Shown here in pieces: positions 49,233-58,982 of a DNA stretch of 64,000 bases (the first letter of the stretch is position 1; each line of letters starts with the position of its first letter). The stretch lies in NCBI GenBank assembly GCA_023101725.1, contig JALJCO010001162.1, forward strand, positions 310,001 to 374,000. The letters run 5' to 3'. Source of the DNA: Atherinomorus stipes (Eukaryota > Chordata > Actinopteri > Atheriniformes > Atherinidae). A model generated the notes under the pieces. That model saw only the letters and a list, made by a program, of their open reading frames with translations. It was not told the origin of the DNA and searched no databases. A program made the translations under genes and the position numbers.

Positions 49233-49753
49233 AGGCCCATTTATGCTCAACATAGAAGACAGATACTCAGATGGATTGACAGTTCCGTCCGTTGTCTGCT
49301 TCGGTTGCACACGTAATTTGGTGCATTTTTGAGGTGTTTGTTGGTCCGTCACTCGCCGCAGAAGGCGGAGCAATACCACTGAAAACCGCGGGATCAGTTT
49401 TGAGCTGTGTAGCTGATCTGCAGGAACAAACCAGAAGAACAGGAACAGAAACAAAAACTACACAAAAACCGCAAGGGTCAAATAGCACCGGAGCGAAAAG
49501 GCAGCAAATAAACAGAGCGTCTGTAGACATGACTGGAGCTTTTGGGGAGAGGGTGTGCGAGAGTGTCCGAAAGTACACTCATATCTACGACATCACATTG
49601 TCAGGGCGCAGGGACAGGGAGCACTGCCACCCAGCGGACAAACTGATTTATGAACCACCGCAGAAGATGCACGGAAGTATGAAGCCAGCCACGCATGGTG
49701 ACACATATAATGGACGGCGCCATATACGCATGTAAGGGAGCATAAATGAGCCT
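49233..49753 (+). mobile_element. PIF/Harbinger-like non-autonomous element
   Basis: Ends AGGCCCATTTATGCTC (49233-49248) and, inverted, AGGCTCATTTATGCTC (49738-49753), 15 of 16. TTA lies outside both ends (49230-49232 and 49754-49756), the 3-bp target duplication typical of PIF/Harbinger. The interior has a MADF-like remnant. 521 bp. Confidence 0.8.
49529..49640 (+). pseudogene. MADF-like remnant of Harbinger accessory protein
   Basis: Within an open frame of 147 codons (49292-49735), MTGAFGERVCESVRKYTHIY and DITLSGRRDRE fit the start of a MADF domain (F-x-E-R-V-x-x-x-V-R-K-Y-x-x-I/L-Y-D). Harbinger elements encode such a Myb/SANT- or MADF-type DNA-binding partner beside the transposase. Only the first third of the domain is present. 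Confidence 0.55.
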
Positions 49754-49756
49754 TTA

Positions 49757-51268
49757 TCGACATCCATTTAGCCACTTGCTTAGCTTACTAATGGTAACTC
49801 TATGCTGCCTGCCAAATACTACTACTAGACAACTGTTTTGAAACTTTTAAGACAAAAATAGCTTGCAGACATTGCTAACTAGCTAGTGGATGTTGCTATG
49901 TTTAACCCAGACAGTAACCCCGAATATTGGCCCACGGGAATAAGAAGGGGGCGTTCCAGTCTCCAAACCGGGAATGGGAACGCTCCGTTGTGTCTGCAGC
50001 TGGAGCATATTAGGTAGATGAGCTCGGTAGTGAAAACACCTGTTCATAATGTACAGGCAGAAACACATGGCAGGATTTTTACTTTCTGGCACCTGGATTG
50101 TCCACCTCTGCATGTATCCATACATCACCGAGATGCTTCCACATCAATAAATGACTAAATTCAAAAACAGCGACATGAGAACAAAAAAAACAGCAGTTCT
50201 TAAATTTTGAAATCTAATAACATCAAAACACCTGCAGAACTTAGTCACATTGGTGGAGAGAGTGGATTCATGTTTGTAGAGGGGACTGATCAGAGGAGAA
50301 TTTGGGAGGAGGAATGCCGTCACTCGATTCTATTTTATAGAAAATGTAAGGGATCAAACAGCTTTCTGAAATTCATATCTTAAAACAGAAAACGTGTTTT
50401 TCTAAACCCAACCGTAGCACCTAAACTTAACCAAACAGTACTGTAAGTGGAAATGAAAGAAGTTTAACAGGTCAAATCAAAATACAGCAACTTCAATCAC
50501 TCCAGACTCAATTCATGTCAAACGTCCTCTGTTATATAAATGGATGGGATTTAAACCTTTCAGTTTTATTCCCCAATTAAAAAGAAATGTCTTTGTGTCC
50601 TTTGTGTTCCCCTCTGCTGCTGAACAACTGGAAGACGGGAAAATCTGAGAAATTATTAAAGAGGCACAAAGAGGATTATGTGAAAAGAAAAGATGACATT
50701 TCATGGTTTAATTGATCTCCAGTGTAATTCAGTATTTTCAGTTCCTAGAAAAGAACAACACCCTACCACACAACTTTAAAGAATATGCATCTCTGTTCAG
50801 CCCCACAAAGACATACAGTTTTGTGTGTAATTGTATTGTTTGTGCACAAAGAATTGTAGAGAAGAGGATTGTGCACAGGAGAGGAAAGGGATTTGCCATC
50901 TTTTTTCCATAATCTGATCAGAACTGGAACTTCAAGCTGGCACGGATGCGTTTTATAATTATTATTAGTGAAGATTTAATATGAATCTCTCTCCCACACA
51001 CACACCCACACAGAAAATGTTTCTTGGGTGTTCAGAAATGAAACTTGCTTTTTCAAAGCCAATGCACAAGCAGTGCAAGAGTGCCATCCATCCATCCATC
51101 CATCCATCCATCCATCCATCCATCCATCCATCCATCCGATTCAAATTTAGTGATTTTGTGAAATGATTCAGATAGTATTACAGCTAAAATGGTTATCAAA
51201 CTCAGAAATGAAGGCAAAATGAGTAAAACCAGCCAATAATGTATATTTTCTTATCAGCAATCATTAAC
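49757..51268. other. Unique non-coding sequence
   Basis: No gene supported. GC-richer patch at 49910-50000 of unknown origin. The CATC microsatellite is listed separately. Confidence 0.5.
51084..51137. repeat. CATC tetranucleotide microsatellite
   Basis: About 13 uninterrupted CATC units. Confidence 0.95.
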
Positions 51269-52483
51269 TTAAAGGTGGAATCCGAAGTTTCTATTCAAAC
51301 ACTATTCAAATTGAATGCGCCTTCCTTTGGGCTAATGGCCGCATTGCTCTTCAGTCCAAGCCTCTCCTTCAAAGCTATGAAGTGGGTCAAAGCCAAACCA
51401 ATATTGACCCTGGTTTTTGAGCTCTTTTGCTGCAGAGTACTTCCTTTTCTTCGCTGCGTCTGCCGTTTTTTTTTTTTTTTTTCTTTTTTCTCGGAATTTG
51501 AGTGACTGGTTTCTACTCCAGTGGATGAGTTTATCCTAAGGAGTAAATTCCACTGGAGAAAAGTGAAGTAAATTTGAAAAATTGTAGTTCTTTCCTCATC
51601 TGCTAGGTGCTGGCTCCAAAACAGAGCAAATCCCCATAGACTCCCATGATAATGATCCAAACTTCACAGCAGAAATAAACATGTTTACAGCCTGGTTCAA
51701 AAGCCATTTTAGGTTTAATGGGTCAAGTTTACCTTCATGTCAACTGCGAGAGGGGTGAATTTTTCTTATAACTCATGCTTTTTTCTGTTATTGAATCTGG
51801 AAATGACGCATAATTAGGGATGTCTCCTTTTGATTGACAGGGGGCAGACCGGGTATCAATTTTAGCTGTTGAGGCTAATAGTTAGCTCCCTGCTTGCTTC
51901 CAGGAAGGCCTCCTGTAGCAGAGTTGCATAAAGGCGGTTTTTAGCTAGTTAACAGCAAGTCTGAACGTGTCTTACCTTTCAGCTGCCCATCTTCGTTTGT
52001 TCCTGTTAACTTCAGAATAGCTTGGTTAGTATAAGCTTGGCTGTCAATCATTTACCCCACAGCTCGGAGCAGCCCAGTCTTTGCCCATTTTAGAATTTTC
52101 AAGGAGTGTCGAGACGCGCCACATGGCAAGATGGCGACAGTGGTAAACATCCAACTGGTTTCACTTTTCCGTCTTTAGATATATACAGTACAGGTACTCC
52201 AGTATGTCCATTTTTTTTTTTTTTTTTTACAGTCTTTGGTTTATCCCCACAGAATGCTACACCTTTAGCTCTGTCATTGGCTGGAGACAAATATGCATAT
52301 CTCCACCTAGTAATGTCCTGAAAATCCAAAACAAAGGGAAACACCGAAATACAGTCAGGGGCAGAGGGAGTTGCAAATCACCGCCACATGAGAGTAGAGG
52401 TCCAAAGGTGTGGATTCGGACGGATTTCACTTGCACAAAGTAGCATTCATATTCAGGGGGAAAACTCCAGATTCCACCTTTAA
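51269..52483. mobile_element. TTAA-flanked element, 1.2 kb (Kolobok/T2-like)
   Basis: Left TTAAAGGTGGAATCCGAAGT (51269 on) and inverted right TTAAAGGTGGAATCTGGAGT (ending 52483) match at 18 of 20, each with the TTAA. The middle (51541-52110) is a copy of the dispersed repeat at 38010-38760, so it probably arrived by insertion or capture. T-runs at 51466-51482 and 52210-52229. No transposase recognised. Confidence 0.8.
51541..52110 (+). repeat. Dispersed repeat nested in TTAA element
   Basis: Aligns with the reverse complement of 38010-38760 through TGGCTCCAAAACAGAGCAAA, AGCAGAAATAAACATGTTTA and TAGTTAGCTCCCTG. The plus orientation here is opposite to the other copy. Confidence 0.75.
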
Positions 52484-53311
52484 TGATGCAACACTGAATG
52501 GCTTTAACACTACTTTATTGATAATGAGATAAACTTACTTTAAGCCAAATGACAAGTTTTACTGGTATGTAATTGCTCAACTTTGCATGGTCATCACATC
52601 TGGTGGTTTTATGACTTTTACATCCTCTTCATGAAATGTAGAACAAACAATTATCATCCACGTTGGCAGCTGGAGTATGCTGTATGAATGCTGCATTATG
52701 ATCAGCAACATGGTGGTGTTGATGTAGAACAACATATAGAACACACATTACATGCTACTTGAACAACCCCCCCCCCCCCCACACACACACACACACACAC
52801 GCACACACACGCCTCCCCTTCCTGCTAAAATAGAGCCTGCATTTAGTGCTGTGATCAGGATTTAACGTTCTAACTCTTTCCAAATCCAGGAAAGAGGCAG
52901 CACATTCTTTTGGATATCTAGTTTAGGATGGACCAGAGGTAAAAGCTAAATTCAGAGAGATGTGGCAAACATGTGTCATTAACTCTGCAGAGAGCTGGAG
53001 AGAATTTTATAGCTCTGCTGTGAGATTGGCATGATAAAATTTTAATGCCACATCACAGGTTTGTCTTTTTTGTTTTTGCTTTTCAATCTCACACACTTTA
53101 TCCGTGTTTTATAAAGAATTGTTATCCAAATTCTTTTTGTAGAGCTGTTTTAACACAAACTTTTAAAAAAAGAAAGGGAACCAAGTGGGAGAAAAGACCG
53201 TTGATAAACATCCTTTAACTAAAGAAGATAGAAGATCACTTTATGTGTTGTAGCAGCTAAGACTGGGACAATAATTCCCCATACTCATATAGATATCAAT
53301 ATACTTATGTA
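52484..53311. other. Non-coding with simple repeats
   Basis: No gene supported. The 52860-53000 stretch is repeat-free and unremarkable. Confidence 0.5.
52767..52810. repeat. C-run plus CA microsatellite
   Basis: A run of about 14 C (52767-52780) is followed by about 15 CA units with one G interruption. Confidence 0.9.
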
Positions 53312-53480
53312 CTGATCAGCAGCAACATTCAGACCACCTGCCTTATAATATACAAGTATTCTTTTTATGTCCTTTTAGGACCTATGGGAGGTTCTGTGGT
53401 GTCTTGCAGCTGTTTGGCAGCTGATCCTTCCTGGTCTTCATCAGCATGTGGACATCCAACATCTTCAAACATGTGTCTGC
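53312..53480. repeat. Tc1/mariner-like repeat fragment
   Basis: ACTGATCAGCAGCAACATTC and AGACCACCTGCC resemble a common fish repeat that begins ACTGATCAGCCACAACATTA and is followed by AAACCACC. Only the left part is clear. Class is uncertain. Confidence 0.45.
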
Positions 53481-54454
53481 CTGATGACATCAGTTTTCCA
53501 CATCACACTAGGATGAATCACAAATGATTAGAGCACATGTGGGAAAAACATGGCGAGAGAGCCAAAAATGTGAAATGCTCAAATTCAAATTGAAATGCCT
53601 GGAGAAGAAAATAAATACTATCAAAATACAACAAAACTCTATGTTGGTATTTTACTCAAATCCAGCTGACAGCACATATAAGCTGGAGTAAAAGCCATCT
53701 GGGCTTGTGAGGTCAGCACCAGGTAAAAAGCTCAATATTCAGACGTATGAAGTTCTTGTCCCTCAGCATGTGCTGTATCTGGGGTTAAAACTTATAATTC
53801 CTTGTCACAATAACCAAAGTATGCAGATCCTTCCAGTCATCGTAGGGGTCATTCTCAACAGCACAGTAAATATCTGGAGTTTAAAAACCCAGACACAGCT
53901 GTAGATGTGCACTAGGTTGATGGGGTTTTCAGCCAGTGCCGTGGTTTTGATGGCAGAACCAGACTTAAGATAAATGCTTCAAAAACTCGATTCAGACTTT
54001 CAAAAATAGTAGACATCTCAATACCATGCCTACAGTTTTTGGCCAAGCAAACAATGCTACAGATTTGTCATTGATAAGAAAACGCTTTAAAATTGTCTCC
54101 CCACTTTATTGCTAATCAGACTATTTGGACAAAGAACTCAACCATCCTGCATGATGTTGAGGAAGCCTTTCTCAGGCAATGAATCATTATGAGAGTCACA
54201 GTTCATGAAGTGAGGAAGAGGACCCAAACACAAGCAGGAGGATGACAGCCCAGAGGAAAAAAAAATTGGAAAGGAGATCTCATAAAGGTCTCATTTACTT
54301 CTCCTAAGCCACTTTCAGACTTGGATTGCGTAACATGAGCGGTAAAGTCCATCTGCTCTTTAAACGAACTCGTCTTTTCAAACATGCTGCTTCCTTGCAG
54401 ACTTATTGCGCGCTTTCAGACATCAGGAAATGTTGCAGAAAAGTCAGCAATAGT
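53481..54454. other. Unique non-coding sequence
   Basis: No gene or repeat recognised. Confidence 0.5.
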
Positions 54455-54838
54455 AAGGATAGATCGATTCATCGGCCGACCGATATTTTAGGCTGATATT
54501 TGCGTTTTTTGCTGGTATCAGCATTGGCCAATATGTTGGGTGTGTTGGCTCGACACAATTTACAGACTTTTTTGTATATTACAAGTTTAATGTTTCTATA
54601 ATATTTGTTTATGAGTGCACTGTTTCTATTTTATGTAGTTACTTGAAATGCTTTGTTCTTTTTTATATTAACAGAGTTGCAAAATTACTTTTCATTGTGT
54701 ACCTTCATTATATTAATTTTGGAAATCAAATGCAGTTTCGGCCCCAAATATTGTACAGGTTGTATCAGCAATCCGCTAAAGTTTATGAGAAAATATCAGT
54801 ATTGGCCCTGAAAAATCTGTATCGGTTGACCCCTATAC
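54455..54838. mobile_element. CGAT-rich palindromic MITE
   Basis: Left segment has ATCGGCCGACCGATATTTTA with ATCAGCATTGGCC. The right end, inverted, has AGGGGTCAACCGATACAGAT and GGGCCAATACTGATA. The two halves are imperfect inverted copies. This is the layout of an abundant fish MITE with repeated CGATA/ATCGG words. No clear target duplication. Confidence 0.65.
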
Positions 54839-57542
54839 TGTACTTCTAAGATCATGGATCATCCGGGTCAAGTTGCTTAGCAATAATAGATTTCAAACTA
54901 AACCAGGAGAATCAGTGTTTCGTTTTTATGCTCCTAATGTCAGGAACAAACTAACAGAAAACCTCCAAACTTTAGTTTCTTTAAATCGTTAGAACTTTAT
55001 TTGCCAATTAACCAAGAGAGTTTTCTGTAAAATATATTTTCTCAAATATGTGTACTGACGGTAATGATTATGTATTTCCTGTCAGCGTGTGTATCAAATG
55101 TGGCTGTTTCTTTTGGTAATGTACAGCACATGGGGTTACCTTACGTATGAAATCTGCTATGTAAATAAAATATGCTTTGCCTTGTTTGGTAAGGTGCATG
55201 GTCCAGTTAGGAATGCTGTTGCCGTTACATATTCACTGCAGCTTGTTGTTTACGATGTGTTATGTGTCAAAGCAATATCCATTGAGTGCCAGGGGCAGAG
55301 GTTTCCCCGCAAAACAGACAAGATTTTGAAGCAGCAGATGTTTAGTGCAAATTTACTCAGTGTTGAGAAGAGATGTGAGTCGTAGTTCATGTTACAGCAA
55401 GCCTTAAAAAAAGCAAAGAAAAGCTTACTGAGCCAGATGTTCTGGATCTGCATGACAAATACACTCCCTCATTAGAAAACTCTGTGGTTCAAAGTGGACT
55501 GAACAAAATAACAAGCAAATATCCACTTGGCCTTGACAAAGGGAGGTGACAGACACCATGTTCTGCTGTGAGATCACAGCTGGACCACTGAACCGGATCA
55601 TCAGGATGCGGCAAAACATTTACGTCTGCCAGACAGAACCCAGGGTGAAAGCACAAGCTGTGAACCATGAGAAACATGAAGGTCCAAAAGCCCCACAAAA
55701 ACTCAGGAACATCCAGGCATAAACAACAGCAACAAGCATTGAAAACAAAAGAAAGGCGCATAAGTGTAAATCCCCGAACCTTTAAACGTTAAGTTGGGCG
55801 CTTCAAGATAAACAGCTGCTGCTGGTAATTCTCCACTTAGGTGCCCTTAAACCACAGCAGAGGAAAGCACAATGGGATAAAATGTTCCTAATCCAAAGCT
55901 CCAATGATAGTAAAAATGGTAGAAAACTATGACCCTGCTATGTTTCATGAATTTGATCAAGGTTATTTCTCCCCCAAAGCACTGATGCATATTCAAAGTA
56001 AAGATGCAGAACATGTCAGTAGAAATGCAACTTCTGTCAAAGTAGAAACTTTGGTAGGAGCTTTATGGATGTCCCCATCAGGCAGAAAAATAGCCCCAAA
56101 GACCTCCACTCATGCATGTTTCAGTGTCAGTCACCGAGGGACAGACACCATCATGGCTCACAGCACCTTTACAGTCCAGCAATAACGGTTATTATCACCA
56201 TATTTCACTTGTAATGCCGCTGACATTCTGAGCACCATCCAAACATCCTCACTCACAGCGCATAGACATGCTGTAGATGCATGCATTTTGTCTGTAGGCA
56301 CACACAGCATCTGTCTGCCTTCCAGCTGCCATACAGAACACATCTTCCAGCCTCCACTTTTTTCAACAACCTGCGATATTTCCCGTCTGCTCCCCTCCTC
56401 CTCTTCTTCTGCCTGTGATATTTTTAATAATGAAGAAGAAGAAGCAATATATCCTCGAGCTGAGGGAGCGATACAGGGTTAAGCATATTCTGCAGCTAAT
56501 TGCGCTTTCTGGTTTTTAATAAAGAAAAACCACATGCCTGCAAGTCTGTTTGCGTGTGTAGGAGGGGGTTTGTGTGCACCTGTATATGCACATGTAAATG
56601 CTGGATCTGTTTTACTGCATTCAATCAGTTGGTTTGTGTTTGGGTCAGTAGGTCCAGAGTTTGGACCAGCTGATTATGAAAGCGGTTTTTGTTTCAATAT
56701 GAAAAATCTGGAAGAGGATATCACTGCATGCTGTTTAAATGAATGAGTTTACAGTAGTTTTCAGAATACCGCCTAAACATTCTCATTTCTAATTCGTCAC
56801 ATAGGCTACAGCTGCTTGGTCAGGAGCCCGTTGCATCAATTTTCAACGCACAGGGAGCTGCTGCATGTTGCCAGTTATCCCCCTGCAGCAGTACTGCGAG
56901 GGACGGGGCTCAAATAGTGAAAAGCAAAATGAAAACATAATTCTTATGTTATGGCTATCAACGACTAACACAGACGTGTAAAGAGCCTTGGCAAGAAGAA
57001 GGGAAACGACAGCTGACAACTAAGTATACAACTCATGTTTAAGAAAATAAAAAAATGGAAATAACCAAAAAAAAAAAAAAAAAAGGGAAAAAAAAAAAAA
57101 AAAAAAAAAGTGCAACCCTAAGATGGCTGTTTTCTGTTTGATATTGTTCCATAATTGTATTGGTATATTCACCATTAAAATCAGTGAGGTTATGTTATGA
57201 TAAAAAAAAAATGCTTATACATTCAAATGCATTATAAAGTGCACTTTAGTCATTTGCACAGCGAGGCGTCATGCAGCTGTTAATGTTGCTTGTTTGAGAG
57301 GAAGTCAAAAGTGTTTTTGTTGATCAGACCACAGACAAAATATGTGATGAGTCAGGAGTAAGACCGGGTTGATACAGCTGAAAATATCCCATCCAGCCCC
57401 AGTATGAAACACACATCAATACTGTGGCAGCTGCTCCAAACAGCTGCAGCAAACAGCAACAAGAAAGTGACTGGAAATGCAAAATGAATGACACTCTCCC
57501 TTTGGAAATGGTGAATAAATCCATATACACTGTATATGTATG

Positions 57543-57548
<6 letters not shown>
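54839..57548. other. Unique non-coding sequence
   Basis: No gene supported. Frames at 55489-55761 (minus) and 55904-56185 (plus) have no recognised domain. TTAAAGGTTCGG (inverted) near 55779-55787 looks like a solitary TTAA-type end. Confidence 0.45.
57067..57109. repeat. A-tract interrupted by GGG
   Basis: Two A-runs of about 20 separated by GGG, similar in appearance to the tract at 19.3 kb. Confidence 0.9.
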
Positions 57549-57590
<42 letters not shown>

Positions 57591-57652
57591 ACTGTATATG
57601 TATGTGTGTGTGTGTGTATGTGTGTGTGTGTGGGTGTGTGTGGGTGTGTGGG
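57549..57652. repeat. TA then TG microsatellites
   Basis: About 20 TA units (57549-57588) followed by a TG-rich stretch (57603-57652) with TGGG interruptions. Confidence 0.9.
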
Positions 57653-57933
57653 CGCGTTTTTGAAACATTGTGGGGACCATGTTCCAGATTTTTATCTTCA
57701 CCGTGGGGACGTCTTGCCCTCGTGGGGACATTTTCCCGGTCCCCACGGGTACGAACCCTGTTTTGAAGGTCAAGATTAGGTTTTAGAGATTAAGTTACAA
57801 TTTTGACCAGGTTTTGGTTAGGGTTAGGACAAGGGTTAGGTTTAGGCAATCAGTTATGTGCGTTAGGTTTAGGGTAAGGGGCTAAGGAATGCATTATATC
57901 AATGGATATACCCCACAGGGATATAAAAACAAA
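57653..57933 (+). repeat. Dispersed repeat with telomere-like words
   Basis: Contains GTGGGGAC three times, then repeated GGTTAGG, TTAGGTTTAGG and GGGTTAGGAC words at 57810-57880. It is flanked by TG/GT microsatellites on both sides. This is the form of a widespread fish repeat in which GTGGGGACC is followed by TTAGGG-like words. Class unknown. Confidence 0.65.
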
Positions 57934-57946
57934 CGTGTGTGTGTGT

Positions 57947-57978
<32 letters not shown>
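57934..57978. repeat. GT microsatellite
   Basis: About 21 GT units with one GG interruption. Confidence 0.95.
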
Positions 57979-58139
57979 AAAGTCAGCTTTCTCTGTCAAT
58001 TCTTCACATGAATTGGACATACAAAGTAATTCAAATTGTGTCCCACTGTCCCATGCATCGACAAGCAGGCACAACAAAGAATAAATAACCGCCAAAGTAG
58101 ACAATGAATAAAGTGCAAGTAGGTTAAGGCATTTAGTTT

Positions 58140-58340
58140 TACTGGTACCCAAAGCTAAGGTCACTGGACCAGCATCTGCTCATGGTCCCTCGTACTCGCT
58201 TCAAGACACGAGGGGATCGTTCCTTCCAGGCCGTTGCACCGAAGCTCTGGAACGATCTCCCGTTGTCTCTACGCTTGTTGGACTCCATTGATGTCTTTAA
58301 GAGCAAACTGAAAACCTACCTGTTTCTCCAAGCGTTCTAA
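58140..58340 (+). pseudogene. L2/CR1-like LINE reverse transcriptase C-terminus
   Basis: The frame ends with TAA at 58338-58340 and includes VPRTRFKTRGDRSFQAVAPK, LWNDLPLSLR and FKSKLKTYLFLQAF. This is the standard C-terminus of the fish L2/CR1-type ORF2 protein (R-G-D-R-S/A-F, A-P-x-L-W-N-x-L-P, F-K-x-x-L-K-T-x-L-F). An in-frame stop at 58134-58136 closes it upstream, so about 67 of the roughly 900 residues of ORF2 remain. 5' truncation is normal for LINE copies. Confidence 0.85.
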
Positions 58341-58552
58341 CTTCAGTAGCGAAAAGGCTGTTTTATGACCTCCATGCTGATTTTCATTCAAATTTTCTCG
58401 TTGCTTGTATTGTTTTTTGTATTTTATATTTGCTGTATTTTTTTTTCTTGTATTTTAATTGTTCCCTCTGTGCAGCACCTTGTGACGTCCCTTTGTCTGT
58501 GAAAGGCGCTATAGAAATAAAACTTACTTACTTACTTACTTACTTACTAAAA
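58140..58552 (+). mobile_element. 5'-truncated L2-like LINE
   Basis: ORF2 end, then about 150 bases of 3' UTR closing with GAAAGGCGCTATAGAAATAA and CTTA repeats (58528-58548). The end resembles the tails at 1235-1299 and 5640-5706. The CTTA array marks the 3' end, as in many L2 elements. Confidence 0.85.
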
Positions 58553-58898
58553 ATAAAATAAAATTAAATTGATTAAATTAAAATGTACTTTGAGAAGTAG
58601 CAGCCAAAGTTGTATAAACTTAAGTTAGGAGTTGTGTATGCAAGGCTCAGGGGAAACAATTTCAGAGCATAAATGAATGCCCGGAACAAGGACGTTTCCA
58701 CACGGCAAGTAATAGTGCACTATTACTGCACCACTTCTGGCAGAAAAAGGTGGAACTTTTTCATGCCCGCATCTGTACATCAATATTATATTACTTTCAC
58801 ACGTTTGATCTTATCTGTTTTATGGTTTATTGTAGAATTTTGTCCTACAGTTCTTCTGTTTTAGCTGTGGTTGTATGGATGTGCTTTACATATAAAGT

Positions 58899-58982
58899 TG
58901 ATATGATATGATATGATATGATATGATATGATATGATATGATATGATATGATATGATATATGATATGATATGATATGATATG
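58899..58982. repeat. ATATG pentanucleotide array
   Basis: About 16 units of ATATG with one two-base interruption near 58958-58962. Confidence 0.95.

Noticed and set aside
51084..51137. CRISPR-like regular repeat
   Set aside because: It is a plain tetranucleotide microsatellite without spacers, and the genome is vertebrate.
55904..56185. 93-codon plus-strand frame
   Set aside because: No domain recognised and no neighbouring gene signals.
57810..57880. Possible interstitial telomere
   Set aside because: Words are only TTAGGG-like and irregular; better explained by a dispersed fish repeat.
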